A DNA stretch of 33,808 nt from assembly GCF_024295805.1 (NCBI RefSeq), contig NZ_JANCLX010000060.1, positions 1-33,808 of the forward strand, written 5' to 3'. Shown piece by piece: positions 23,400 to 31,926 of the stretch. The position numbers were made by a program, and so were the translations under genes. Each line of letters opens with the position of its first letter. Positions within the stretch are counted from its first letter, which is position 1. Below the pieces are notes generated by a model. That model saw only the letters and a program-made list of their open reading frames with translations. It was not told the origin of the DNA and made no database searches. The DNA comes from Streptomyces cucumeris (GTDB taxonomy: Bacteria; Actinomycetota; Actinomycetes; Streptomycetales; Streptomycetaceae).

Positions 23400-24241
23400 T
23401 GGCCACCCCTGTGCCCACCCGCCCCGCACCGCCGTCGTGCACCTCCTACGCGGAGCTGGTCGAGCGGGTGCTGGACGGTGCCTACGGACCCGATCCGCGC
23501 ACCCAGCACATCGCCCTCGCCTTCACCACCCGCCAGGCCGTACGCCACCCCGGCCGTACCGGCGGCTACCGCAACGAGGTGTTCAGCCTGCGGCTGGGCG
23601 CGGCCGTCGGCTCGTGCGCGGTCGAGCCGGGAGCGCTGCCCGACAGCGCCGTCGAGGAGTGCGTCGGTGCCGATGTGGCACGGCTGCTCCACCACGAACT
23701 GACCGCCGTGCGCGTGGCCGCGCTCGACGCGTACCTCCTGCACACGGTGCCGCACACCACGGCTCCCGGCGCCCGGCCGCTGACCCTGCCGGCCGGGACC
23801 ACCCTGGACCGGTCCCGCGCCCGGGCCGGGGCCGTCGTCGACCTGCTCGATCTCGCGCCGGGCCGGACCGTCCTCGTCATCGGCGTCGTCAACTCCCTGC
23901 TGGAGCAGTTGCGTTCACGTGGACTGCGCTATGTGCCCTGCGACCTCAAGGGCGGTACCACGGAGTGGGGCGAGCCCGTGGCCACCGACGCCCACGCCCA
24001 TCTGGAGCGCTGTGACGCGGTGCTCGCGTCCGGGATGACCCTCGGCAACGGCAGCTTCGAACCGCTGCGGGAACATGCGCTGCGCCACGCCAAGCCGCTG
24101 GTGATGTTCGCCCAGACCGGCAGCGCCATCCTGCCGCGGTTGCTCGGCGCCGGGGTCACCGCGGTGTGCGCCGAGCCCTACCCCTTCTTCTGGCTCGACG
24201 GCGGCCCCGGGCTGATCCACCGCTACGGGGGCGCCTCATGA
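23399..24241 (+). CDS. DUF4213/DUF364 Rossmann-like protein, putative heavy-metal chelation family
   Basis: A 280-residue protein. The N-terminal half (about 15-95) fits DUF4213 and the C-terminal half (about 125-275) fits DUF364: NSLLEQLRSRGL, then VLASGMTLGNGSFEPLREH, and a closing AVCAEPYPFFWLDGG. Pfam describes both as putative heavy-metal chelation domains, and members sit near metal or cofactor genes; no enzymatic activity is established that I know of. It starts at the ATG overlapping the ATP-grasp stop and ends overlapping the PLP enzyme start (ATGA). Its place here suggests a step that handles a metal or an acyl/aminoacyl intermediate (inference). Confidence 0.82.
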   Translation: MATPVPTRPAPPSCTSYAELVERVLDGAYGPDPRTQHIALAFTTRQAVRHPGRTGGYRNEVFSLRLGAAVGSCAVEPGALPDSAVEECVGADVARLLHHELTAVRVAALDAYLLHTVPHTTAPGARPLTLPAGTTLDRSRARAGAVVDLLDLAPGRTVLVIGVVNSLLEQLRSRGLRYVPCDLKGGTTEWGEPVATDAHAHLERCDAVLASGMTLGNGSFEPLREHALRHAKPLVMFAQTGSAILPRLLGAGVTAVCAEPYPFFWLDGGPGLIHRYGGAS

Positions 24242-25335
24242 CCACCACAACCGCCGTCCATCACCCCGCCGCCAACCGCGAACTGCTCTCCCTGCTCGGC
24301 CGTACCCCGCTCGCCCGTGTCACCACCCCGCTGCCCTGCCCCCACCCCGGCTTCTGGGCCAAGCTGGAAGGGCTCGGCGCCGGTGGGATGAAGGCACGCG
24401 CCGCGGTGTCCATGCTGCTCGGCGCCCGCGAGCGCGGTGAACTGCGGCCCGGCGCCCCCGTGGTGGAATCCACCTCCGGCACCCTGGGCATCGGCCTGGC
24501 CTTCGCGGGCCAGGCGCTCGGCCACCCTGTCGTCCTCGTCGGCGACACCGAGCTCGAGCCCTCGATGCGACGGCTGCTGCGCACCCACGGGGTCCGGCTG
24601 GAGCTCGTCGACCGCCCGGCGGCCGAGGGCGGCTGGCAGGCCGCCCGGCTGGCCCGGCTGCGTGAACTGGTGGCGCTGCTGCCGGACGCGTACTGGCCCG
24701 ACCAGTACAACAACCCTGACAACACCGCCGGTTACGCCTCGCTCGCCGCCGAGCTCGCCGTCCAGCTCGACCACCTCGACGTCCTGGTGTGCAGCGTCGG
24801 CACCGGAGGCCACAGCGCGGGCATCGTCGGACCGCTGCGCGCGCACTGGCCCGCGCTACGGCTCATCGGTGTGGACGCCACCGGCTCCACCATCTTCGGC
24901 CAGCCCGCCCGGCCCCGGCTGATGCGCGGGCTGGGCAGCAGCATCCATCCCCGCAACGTCGCCTACGACGCCTTCGACGAGGTCCACTGGGTGGGCCCCG
25001 CCGAAGCGGCGGACACCTGCCGCAGGCTGGCCAGGGGCGCCTTCGTCAGCGGTGGCTGGAGCACCGGAGCGGTCGCGCTGGTCGCCGCCTGGGCCGCCCG
25101 GGTGCACCCCGGCGCCGTCGTGGCCACCGTCTTCCCCGACGGTCCGCACCGCTATCTGGACACCGTCTACGACGACGACTTCGCCACCGCCCATGACCTC
25201 ACGCCGGACATCGCGGCCACCCGGCCGGTACAGATCCCGCACCCGGGCGCCGCCGTCGCCACCGGCTGGACCCGCTGCACCACCGTCACCGATCCGCTGA
25301 CCCGCGGAGCCCCGACCCCGGAAGACACCCCGTGA
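24238..25335 (+). CDS. Cysteine-synthase-like PLP enzyme (beta-replacement)
   Basis: A 365-residue fold-type II PLP enzyme. The Schiff-base lysine is K52 in LGAGGMKARAAVSML, replacing the usual NPxGSxKDR of cysteine synthases. STSGTLGIGLAFAG is the substrate loop and VCSVGTGGHSAGI the phosphate-binding loop. The altered lysine motif and the DQYNNPDN stretch suggest a substrate other than O-acetylserine. Relatives such as SbnA use O-phosphoserine with an amine nucleophile to build C-N bonds in siderophore precursors (diaminopropionate type). Here it may form a beta-amino-substituted amino acid used by the ATP-grasp ligase (inference). It overlaps both neighbours (ATGA before, GTGA after). Confidence 0.9.
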   Translation: MTTTTAVHHPAANRELLSLLGRTPLARVTTPLPCPHPGFWAKLEGLGAGGMKARAAVSMLLGARERGELRPGAPVVESTSGTLGIGLAFAGQALGHPVVLVGDTELEPSMRRLLRTHGVRLELVDRPAAEGGWQAARLARLRELVALLPDAYWPDQYNNPDNTAGYASLAAELAVQLDHLDVLVCSVGTGGHSAGIVGPLRAHWPALRLIGVDATGSTIFGQPARPRLMRGLGSSIHPRNVAYDAFDEVHWVGPAEAADTCRRLARGAFVSGGWSTGAVALVAAWAARVHPGAVVATVFPDGPHRYLDTVYDDDFATAHDLTPDIAATRPVQIPHPGAAVATGWTRCTTVTDPLTRGAPTPEDTP

Positions 25336-26441
25336 AAGCCACCCAGCGCACCGTACGGCTCGAACTCGCCGAGCCGCTGCGCATCTCCCGTTCCACCATG
25401 GCCGCCCGCGAGGCCGTCTGGCTGACCGTCGAACACGACGGACAGCGCGGCCACGGCGAGGCCGTCACCAGCGCGTACTACGGACTGGACACGGCCACCC
25501 TGGAGCGGCTGCTGTCCCTGGCGGCCGCCGAGCTCGCCCGGTTCACCGACCCGGAAACCGCCCTGGAGGCGCTGCGCGAGGGCGCCATCGCCCGGCAGCG
25601 GGCCGCCGTCACCGCGGCCGTGGAATCCGCCCTGCTCGATCTGTGCGGGGTGCGCGCCGGACGGCCCGTCCACTGGCTCCTGGGCGCCACCGCCGCGCCG
25701 CGCGCCGCCACCGCGCGGACCCTGGGCATCCTCCCCGTCGAACGGGCCGTGGCCCACGCCCGGCGGCTGACCCGCGGTGGCTTCTGTGTCCTCAAGCTCA
25801 AGGCGGGCACACCGGACCCCGAGGACGACCTGGCGCGGATACGTGCGGTGCGCGCCGCCGCCCCGCACGCCCGGCTGCTGCTCGACCCCAACGGTGCCTG
25901 GACCCCGGCGCAGGCACGTGAACTGCTGCCCCGCTACGCGGAGTCGGGCGTCGAGGCCGTCGAACAACCCCTGGCGCCGGGTGATCCCGAGGCGCTGGCC
26001 CGCCTCGCCGAGCACTCGCCCCTCCCCGTCATCGCCGACGAGGACGCGGTGGACCTCGAGGACGTCCGCCGCCTCGCCGGACGGGTGCACGGGGTCAACG
26101 TCAAACTGGCCAAATGCGGCGGAGTCCATACCGCCCTGCGGATCGCCGCCGCGCTCGAGGGCAGTGGCACCGGGCTGATGCTGGGCTGTCTGACCGCGAG
26201 CACCCTCGGTATCGCCCCGGCCGTACACCTCACCGACCGGGCCCGCTGGATCGATCTGGACGGCCATCTGCTGCTCGCCCACGACCCGTGGACCGGTATC
26301 GGCGGGACCGACGGTGTGGTGCGCGCCGGGGACCGCCCCGGTCTCGGCGTCCGTCCGCGCGCCACCGCCCCGGATGCCACCGCCGCACCGCAGGAGGCCG
26401 GGGAGCCGGAGGGGAGGGAACACCATGACGACATGGCGTGA
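25332..26441 (+). CDS. Enolase-superfamily dipeptide-epimerase-like enzyme
   Basis: A 369-residue member of the muconate lactonizing/mandelate racemase superfamily. The full catalytic set is visible: KLK at K155/K157, metal ligands D185 (LLLDPNGAW), E211 (AVEQPL) and D236 (VIADED), and the opposite base K258 in VNVKLAKCGG. The C-terminal DLDGHLLL matches the DxD motif by which L-Ala-D/L-Glu epimerases bind the dipeptide amino group. So it probably inverts one stereocentre of a dipeptide-like ligand, a reaction that fits right after an ATP-grasp ligase (inference). Murein recycling is the alternative role, but no peptidoglycan genes are near. The GTG start overlaps the preceding stop by four bases. 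Confidence 0.9.
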   Translation: MKATQRTVRLELAEPLRISRSTMAAREAVWLTVEHDGQRGHGEAVTSAYYGLDTATLERLLSLAAAELARFTDPETALEALREGAIARQRAAVTAAVESALLDLCGVRAGRPVHWLLGATAAPRAATARTLGILPVERAVAHARRLTRGGFCVLKLKAGTPDPEDDLARIRAVRAAAPHARLLLDPNGAWTPAQARELLPRYAESGVEAVEQPLAPGDPEALARLAEHSPLPVIADEDAVDLEDVRRLAGRVHGVNVKLAKCGGVHTALRIAAALEGSGTGLMLGCLTASTLGIAPAVHLTDRARWIDLDGHLLLAHDPWTGIGGTDGVVRAGDRPGLGVRPRATAPDATAAPQEAGEPEGREHHDDMA

Positions 26442-27687
26442 GTTCCGTGGCTTCCCCCTCGCCATCCGCCTTCTCCTGGTCAATCAGCTCGGCGTCAACA
26501 CCGGCTTCTACCTGCTGATTCCCTATCTCGCCACCCATCTGGGCGAGGACCTGGGCATGTCCGCCGCCGTGGTCGGCATCGTCCTGGGCGTACGCAACCT
26601 CAGCCAGCAGGGCCTGTTCATCATCGGGGGCTCGGCAGCCGACCGGCTGGGCGCCCGACGGGTCATCATCGCCGGATGCGCCCTGCGCACCGTGGGCTTC
26701 GCGCTGTTCTCGCTCGGCGACGGACTGGCCGTACTGCTCGCCGCGTCCGTGCTCAGCGGGCTCGCCGGGGCGCTGTTCAACCCGGCCGTACGGGCCTATC
26801 TCGCCCAGGAGGCGGGGGAGCGCAAACCCGAAGCCTTCGCGCTGTTCAACGTGTTCGCCACCACCGGTGCCCTCATCGGCCCGCTGCTCGGCAGCGCGCT
26901 GCTGCTGGTGGACTTCCGGGCCTCGGCGCTCACCGCCGCGGGACTGTTCGCGGTGCTCACCGTCGCCCAGGCGCTGGTGCTGCCCGACCGCGAGGTCACG
27001 CCCCCGCCCGGCGGTGTGCTCGCCGACTGGCGGCAGGTGCTCGGCAACCGCGCCTTCGTGGCGTTCTCCCTCGCCATGGTCGGCATGTTCACCCTCGAGA
27101 ACCAGCTCTACCTGCTGCTGCCCGCCGGGGCGCGCGGGGCCACCGGCTGGGACGGCGCGGCCGGACTGGTCTTCCTCGTCGGCACCCTGACCAATCTCGC
27201 CCTGCAACTGCGCATCACCCGGGCGCTCAGGCGGCGCGGCAGCCGGGGGCGCTGGATCGGGACGGGGCTCGCCCTGATGGCCCTCGCCTTCGTACCGCCG
27301 ATGGCGGTCGCCGGAGCGGCACCGGACGGTCCGGCGGATGCGGTGCTCCACGCTCTGCCCGTGCTGGCGGGGGCGCTGCTGCTGTACCTCGGGATCATGG
27401 TGGCGCAGCCGTTCGTCATGGAGCTGATCCCCAACTTCGGACGGCCGGAGCTGACCGGCACCTACTTCGGGCTCTTCTACATGGTCTCCGGGGTGGCCGC
27501 GGCGGCGGGCAACACCGTCGTCGGCTGGGCCATGGACACCGGGGACGACCAGGGGCACGCCTGGCTGCCATGGCTGTGCTGTGTGCTGTTCGGCCTGGTC
27601 TCGGCGGCCGGTGTCGGCCGGCTGCACCGCGCCCGCGCGCTGCCGGCCCGGCCCGCGCCCGCGCCCGCACCGGCGGCGGCCTCATGA
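26425..27687 (+). CDS. MFS transporter, probable exporter
   Basis: A 420-residue major facilitator with about 11-12 hydrophobic segments. The motif-A-like loop between TM2 and TM3 reads GGSAADRLGARRVIIAGC. The ATG at 26425 has GGAGGGGAGGGA upstream and overlaps the epimerase gene by 17 bp. It lies after the biosynthetic genes and before an ABC importer, which is the usual position of a metallophore exporter (as CntE in staphylopine loci); that role is inferred. Drug efflux is the default alternative. The C-terminus ends with a Pro/Ala tail. Confidence 0.9.
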   Translation: MTTWREFRGFPLAIRLLLVNQLGVNTGFYLLIPYLATHLGEDLGMSAAVVGIVLGVRNLSQQGLFIIGGSAADRLGARRVIIAGCALRTVGFALFSLGDGLAVLLAASVLSGLAGALFNPAVRAYLAQEAGERKPEAFALFNVFATTGALIGPLLGSALLLVDFRASALTAAGLFAVLTVAQALVLPDREVTPPPGGVLADWRQVLGNRAFVAFSLAMVGMFTLENQLYLLLPAGARGATGWDGAAGLVFLVGTLTNLALQLRITRALRRRGSRGRWIGTGLALMALAFVPPMAVAGAAPDGPADAVLHALPVLAGALLLYLGIMVAQPFVMELIPNFGRPELTGTYFGLFYMVSGVAAAAGNTVVGWAMDTGDDQGHAWLPWLCCVLFGLVSAAGVGRLHRARALPARPAPAPAPAAAS

Positions 27688-28481
27688 GCGCCACCTGCGA
27701 CCGCAATCTGCTCACCGACAGCCCCGAGCTCTACGAGGCGCGCTTCCCCGACCCCGGACGGATCGCCGGACACTGGGCGGAGGACTGTCTGCGCCGGTAC
27801 GGCGCGGGACCACGGGTCCTGGACATCGGCTGCGGCACCGGACGCGACGCGGCCCATCTGCACAGCGCGGGACGTGAGGTCACCGGGGCCGACCGGTCCG
27901 CCGCGATGCTCCGCCACGCCGGACGGCACCACCCCGGACCGGAGTACGTCCCCGCCGATCTGCGCTCCTTCGACCTCGGCACCTTCGACGCTGTGGTGTG
28001 TCTGGACAGCTCGCTGCTGTACTGCCACACCAATGACGAGCTCGACGGGTTCCTCGCCTCCTGCCGGGCGGCGCTCACCCCCGGCGGGCTGCTGGTGGCG
28101 GAGATGCGCAACGGCGCCCATTTCCTGGGCCGCACCGATCTGCTGGACACCCCGGCGCACGCCGCCTTCACCTGGCGCGGCACCACCTACCGTTCCGCCA
28201 CCACCCTGCGGATCGACCGGGCCGCGCAACTGCTGCGCCGCACCCGGGTGTGGACCACCGACGACGGGGCGGCGCCGGTCGAACAGCACTCCGCGTGGCG
28301 GCTGCTGCTGCCGCAGGAGCTGCGCCACTTCCTGTCCGCCCACGGCTTCACCGTTCTCGCGCTGTACGACCTGCCCGGACCGCGTACCGAACCGCGGTGG
28401 CGGCCTGGGGACACCGCCACCACCCCCGCTGCCACGGCCGACGGCGACCGGCTGCACCTCATCGCCCGGCTCATCCCCTGA
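27684..28481 (+). CDS. Class I SAM-dependent methyltransferase
   Basis: A 265-residue methyltransferase. SAM motif I is VLDIGCGTGRDAAHLHSAG (about 45-63), followed by an acidic TGADRS and by FDAVVCLDSSLLYCH. The C-terminal region resembles small-molecule methyltransferases of the Methyltransf_11/25 group. It is coupled to the MFS gene by an ATGA overlap and precedes the importer by 75 bp. It may N-, O- or C-methylate the metallophore (inference); the substrate is unknown. The start at 27684 is fixed by the overlap and the conserved opening. Confidence 0.87.
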   Translation: MSATCDRNLLTDSPELYEARFPDPGRIAGHWAEDCLRRYGAGPRVLDIGCGTGRDAAHLHSAGREVTGADRSAAMLRHAGRHHPGPEYVPADLRSFDLGTFDAVVCLDSSLLYCHTNDELDGFLASCRAALTPGGLLVAEMRNGAHFLGRTDLLDTPAHAAFTWRGTTYRSATTLRIDRAAQLLRRTRVWTTDDGAAPVEQHSAWRLLLPQELRHFLSAHGFTVLALYDLPGPRTEPRWRPGDTATTPAATADGDRLHLIARLIP

Positions 28482-28556
28482 GCCCCCTGACCCCCGTCCC
28501 TGACCTCCGCGACCCCGCGCGCCCGCCACTCCGCTTCCCGGCAAAGGACGTCCGCC

Positions 28557-30143
28557 ATGCATCACGCATCCGATCCGCACCACCTTCCCCACCGCCGCGG
28601 TGTGCTCACCGCCGCCACCGGTCTGGCCGCCGGACTCGGCGCCCTCGCCCTCACCGGCTGCTCCTCCGGCGCCCCGGGACCGGGCGGTGCGAAGGACGAC
28701 GGTCCGCCGCGGCGCGGCGGACGGCTGCGCGCCGCCTTCGCCGGTGGCGGCGCGGGCGAGAGCCTCGATCCGCATCTGGGCAATCTCTTCGCCGACGCCG
28801 CCCGCGCCAAGGCGCTCTTCGACAAACTGGCCGACTACGGCGCCGATCTGACCGCCCGGCCGCGACTGGCCTCGGCCTGGGAACCCAACGCCGGCCTGGA
28901 CCGCTGGAAGGTCACGCTCAGAAAGGCCACCTTCCACAACGGGAAGCCGGTCACCGCCGAGGACGTCCTTTTCAGCTACCGGAGGATCGCCGACCCCGGG
29001 CGGGCGTTCCGCGCCAAAGCCTCCCTCGAACCCATCGACCTCAAGGCCAGCCGCGCCGTGGGCCGGCGCACCGTGGAGTTCGTCCTCAAGCGGCCCACCG
29101 CGGAATTCCCCAATGTGCTGGCCGCGTTCGGGGCGTATATCGTCCCCGACGGCGCGGAGGAGTTCGACCGCGGCGCGGTGGGCAGCGGTCCGTTCCGCCT
29201 CGTCTCCTTCGCCCCCGGCCGCTCCACCGTGCTGCGGCGCCACGCGGACTACTGGGACGGCGCCCCCTATCTCGACGAGCTGGAGTTCACGGTCGCCAAC
29301 GAGGAGGCGGCACGGGTGAACGCGCTGATCGGCGGCCAGGTCGAGTACGCCCATGAGCTCAATCCCACCACCGCCCGCGCCCACCAGGGCAAGGGCCAGA
29401 TCGAGATCGTGCGACTGCGCAACAGCGCCATGCAGGCGTTCGCCATGAAGACCGACCGCCCGCCGTTCGACGACAAGCGGGTCCGCGAGGCGTTCTTCCT
29501 CATCGCCGACCGCGAGGAGCTGATCAAGGGAGCCCTGTCCGGCGCGGGCGAGGTCGGCAACGATCTGTTCGGCAAGGGCTACGCCTACTACGCCACCGGG
29601 CTGCCACAGCGCACCCAGGACCTCGACCGGGCGCGGTCCCTGCTGCGGCGGGCGGGCGCCGACGGACTGAAGGTCACCCTCGACACCTCCGCCGTGGCCG
29701 CCGGATTCACCGAGGCCGCCGGGATCTTCCGGGACCAGGCCGCCAAGGCCGGGGTCACCGTCACGGTCAGGACGGGCAGCAAGGACTCCTACTGGAACGA
29801 CATCCTCGACTCCGGCACGCTGTGCTGCTACCGCTCCGGTGCCATGCCCATCGAATCCCACTTCTCCCAGCGGCTGCTCACCGACTCCACCACCAACGCC
29901 ACCGCCTGGCGGCACAAGGACTTCGACGCCCTCTACCGCCAGGCCCAGTCCACCCGCGACGAGCGCGACCGCGCCGCGGTGTACGCGCGGATGCAGCGCC
30001 GCCTCCATGCCGAAGGGGGCTTCCTGGTCTGGGGGTTCGCCGACTGGATCATCGGCACCGCCCGCACCGTACGGGGGGTCGAGCGCACCGCCCCGGCCAA
30101 CACCCTCGACTGGGCCCGTTTCGACAAGGTCTGGCTGGCGTGA
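28557..30143 (+). CDS. Substrate-binding lipoprotein of an Opp/Nik-type ABC importer
   Basis: A 528-residue family 5 extracellular solute-binding protein. The N-terminus has a twin-arginine-like signal (HRRGVLTAATGLAAG) and a lipobox ending at C35 (ALTGC), so it should be anchored to the outer face of the membrane. TFHNGKPVTAEDVLFSYRR and DRPPFDDKRVREAFFLIADRE are family 5 hallmarks. These proteins bind oligopeptides, nickel, or metal-metallophore complexes (as CntA does). The cytoplasmic n-region is oddly His-rich (five His in the first 12 residues). The ATG at 28557 has AAAGGA upstream. It probably captures the loaded metallophore (inference). Confidence 0.93.
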   Translation: MHHASDPHHLPHRRGVLTAATGLAAGLGALALTGCSSGAPGPGGAKDDGPPRRGGRLRAAFAGGGAGESLDPHLGNLFADAARAKALFDKLADYGADLTARPRLASAWEPNAGLDRWKVTLRKATFHNGKPVTAEDVLFSYRRIADPGRAFRAKASLEPIDLKASRAVGRRTVEFVLKRPTAEFPNVLAAFGAYIVPDGAEEFDRGAVGSGPFRLVSFAPGRSTVLRRHADYWDGAPYLDELEFTVANEEAARVNALIGGQVEYAHELNPTTARAHQGKGQIEIVRLRNSAMQAFAMKTDRPPFDDKRVREAFFLIADREELIKGALSGAGEVGNDLFGKGYAYYATGLPQRTQDLDRARSLLRRAGADGLKVTLDTSAVAAGFTEAAGIFRDQAAKAGVTVTVRTGSKDSYWNDILDSGTLCCYRSGAMPIESHFSQRLLTDSTTNATAWRHKDFDALYRQAQSTRDERDRAAVYARMQRRLHAEGGFLVWGFADWIIGTARTVRGVERTAPANTLDWARFDKVWLA

Positions 30144-31093
30144 GCGGACTGCGTTCCTGGCTCGCCCGCCGGTTGCTGGCCGGGGTGGCACAGACGGCGG
30201 CCGTGGTGGTGCTGGTGTTCGCGCTGACCGAGGCGCTGCCGGGCGACGCCGCCGTGGCCCTCGCCGGTGACCAGCCCGATCCGGCCAGGATCGCGGCCAT
30301 CCGGGAGACCATGGAACTGGACCGGCCCGCCGCCGTGCGACTGCTGGACTGGGCCACCGGACTGCTCCACGGCGACCTCGGCACCTCACTGGTCTCCGGT
30401 CGCCCCGTCAGCACCTATGTGTCCGACGGTTTCGGCCCCACCCTGCTGCTCGCCGCGCTCACCCTGCTGCTCCTCGTCCCCGTCGGGGTCGGGCTCGGTG
30501 TGCTCGCTGCCCGCCACGTGGGGCGGTGGCCCGACCGGGTCATCAGCTCCGTGACGCTCGGTGTGTACGCGGTCCCCGAATTCGCCCTCGGCACCCTGCT
30601 GGTGACGGTGTTCGCCCTGCGGCTGGGGTGGTTTCCGCCGACCGCCGTCGGATACGGCGGCGATCTGTCCGGCCACCCCGCCGCGCTGGTGCTGCCCGTC
30701 CTGGTGCTGCTGTCCCGGCCGGTGTGCTCGCTGTCCCGGCTGGTGCGCGCGGGCATGATCGACGCGCTGGCCGCACCGTACACCGCACAGGCCCGCCGCT
30801 ACGGCGTCGGCGGTGCCCGGGTGCTCCTTGCGCATGCCCTGCCCAACGCGGTGGCCCCGGCCGCCCAGCAACTCGCCCGCACCGTCGACTGGCTGCTGTG
30901 CGGAGTGATCGTCGTGGAGGCGCTGTTCGTGTTCCCCGGACTGGGCACCGTACTGATGAACGCGGTCGCCGAACGTGATGTGCCGGTGGTGCAGGGGCTC
31001 GCCGTGGTCTTCGGGGTGCTCACGGTCGTCCTCAACCTGGGCGCCGATCTGGTCGCCCGCCGGCTGACCCCGCGGGCGGAGGTGGCGGCGTGA
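30140..31093 (+). CDS. ABC importer permease, DppB/NikB type
   Basis: A 317-residue membrane protein with about six transmembrane segments. The family pattern is clear: an ELPGDAAVALAG-like periplasmic start, a conserved MELDRP region, and the EAA-like loop ARRYGVGGARVLLAHALPNAVAP that contacts the ATPase. The GTG overlaps the preceding lipoprotein stop (GTGA), and its own stop overlaps the next permease in the same way. It pairs with the downstream permease. Confidence 0.94.
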   Translation: MSGLRSWLARRLLAGVAQTAAVVVLVFALTEALPGDAAVALAGDQPDPARIAAIRETMELDRPAAVRLLDWATGLLHGDLGTSLVSGRPVSTYVSDGFGPTLLLAALTLLLLVPVGVGLGVLAARHVGRWPDRVISSVTLGVYAVPEFALGTLLVTVFALRLGWFPPTAVGYGGDLSGHPAALVLPVLVLLSRPVCSLSRLVRAGMIDALAAPYTAQARRYGVGGARVLLAHALPNAVAPAAQQLARTVDWLLCGVIVVEALFVFPGLGTVLMNAVAERDVPVVQGLAVVFGVLTVVLNLGADLVARRLTPRAEVAA

Positions 31094-31926
31094 GTACACC
31101 TGGGCCGGAACGGCGGCCGGGCCGGACGAGGGTGGCGCTCGCTCTGCTGATCGCGGGGGTGCCGCTCGCCCTGGCCCTGCTGGGACCACTCTTCGCGGGC
31201 GACCCCGGACCGCGGGCCACCTCCTTCGCACTCGGTGACGGCCATTGGCTCGGCACCGACTTCGTCGGCCGGGACGTCTGGCGGCAGATCCTGCTCGGCG
31301 GGCGCTCGGTGGTGGTCAGCGCGCTCGCCGCCACCGCCCTCGCCTATCTGGTGGCCCTGCCGGTCGGACTCATCGCGGCCCTCACCCACCGGCGCTGGCT
31401 GGAGGAGGCGTTGCTGCGGCCGTTGGACGTACTGCTCGCCGTGCCCTCACTGCTGCTGATCCTGCTGGTGGCCACCGTCCTCGCACCCGGTGCGCCGGGT
31501 CTGGCCCTGCTGGTCGCACTCGTCAACGTCCCCGACGCGGCCCGGATCGTCCGCGCCGCCGCGGCCGAGGCCGCCGCGCGCCCGGCCGTGGAGGCGCTGC
31601 GGATGCAGGGCGAGAGCTGGTGGCGGATGGGCGTCGGCTACGTCGGGCGCTCGATGCTGCGCACCCTGGCCGCCGACGCCGGGGTCCGGCTCACCGGAGT
31701 GCTCTACCTGGTGTCCACCGCCGCCTTCCTGGGCGTCGGGGTGGCGCCGGACGCCGCGGACTGGGCGGTCATGGTGGACCGCAACCGCACCGGTCTGTGG
31801 GTGCAGCCGTGGGCCGTCGTGGTGCCCGCGCTGCTGATCGTGGCCCTCACCATGGGCGGCAATCTGCTGGTCGACGCCGTGCTGGGGAAGGGGAAGCCGA
31901 ACGCGCCGAGAGGGAAGCGGATATGA
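31090..31926 (+). CDS. ABC importer permease, DppC/NikC type
   Basis: A 278-residue membrane protein with about five to six transmembrane segments. It has the DppC/NikC start (GDGHWLGTDFVGRDVWRQIL) and the coupling loop EALRMQGESWWRMGVGYVGR. It forms the second half of the membrane channel with the preceding permease. Its start and stop overlap both neighbours by four bases, so the four importer genes are tightly coupled. Confidence 0.94.
   Translation: MSTPGPERRPGRTRVALALLIAGVPLALALLGPLFAGDPGPRATSFALGDGHWLGTDFVGRDVWRQILLGGRSVVVSALAATALAYLVALPVGLIAALTHRRWLEEALLRPLDVLLAVPSLLLILLVATVLAPGAPGLALLVALVNVPDAARIVRAAAAEAAARPAVEALRMQGESWWRMGVGYVGRSMLRTLAADAGVRLTGVLYLVSTAAFLGVGVAPDAADWAVMVDRNRTGLWVQPWAVVVPALLIVALTMGGNLLVDAVLGKGKPNAPRGKRI

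Noticed and set aside
27477..30389. A 970-codon open frame on the minus strand opposite the methyltransferase and lipoprotein genes
   Set aside because: It is low-complexity (Gly, Arg, Val-rich), lies antisense to clear protein families, and is the usual by-product of high-GC codon bias. The same holds for minus frames at 836-2371 and 3474-5765 and the plus frame at 7027-9285.
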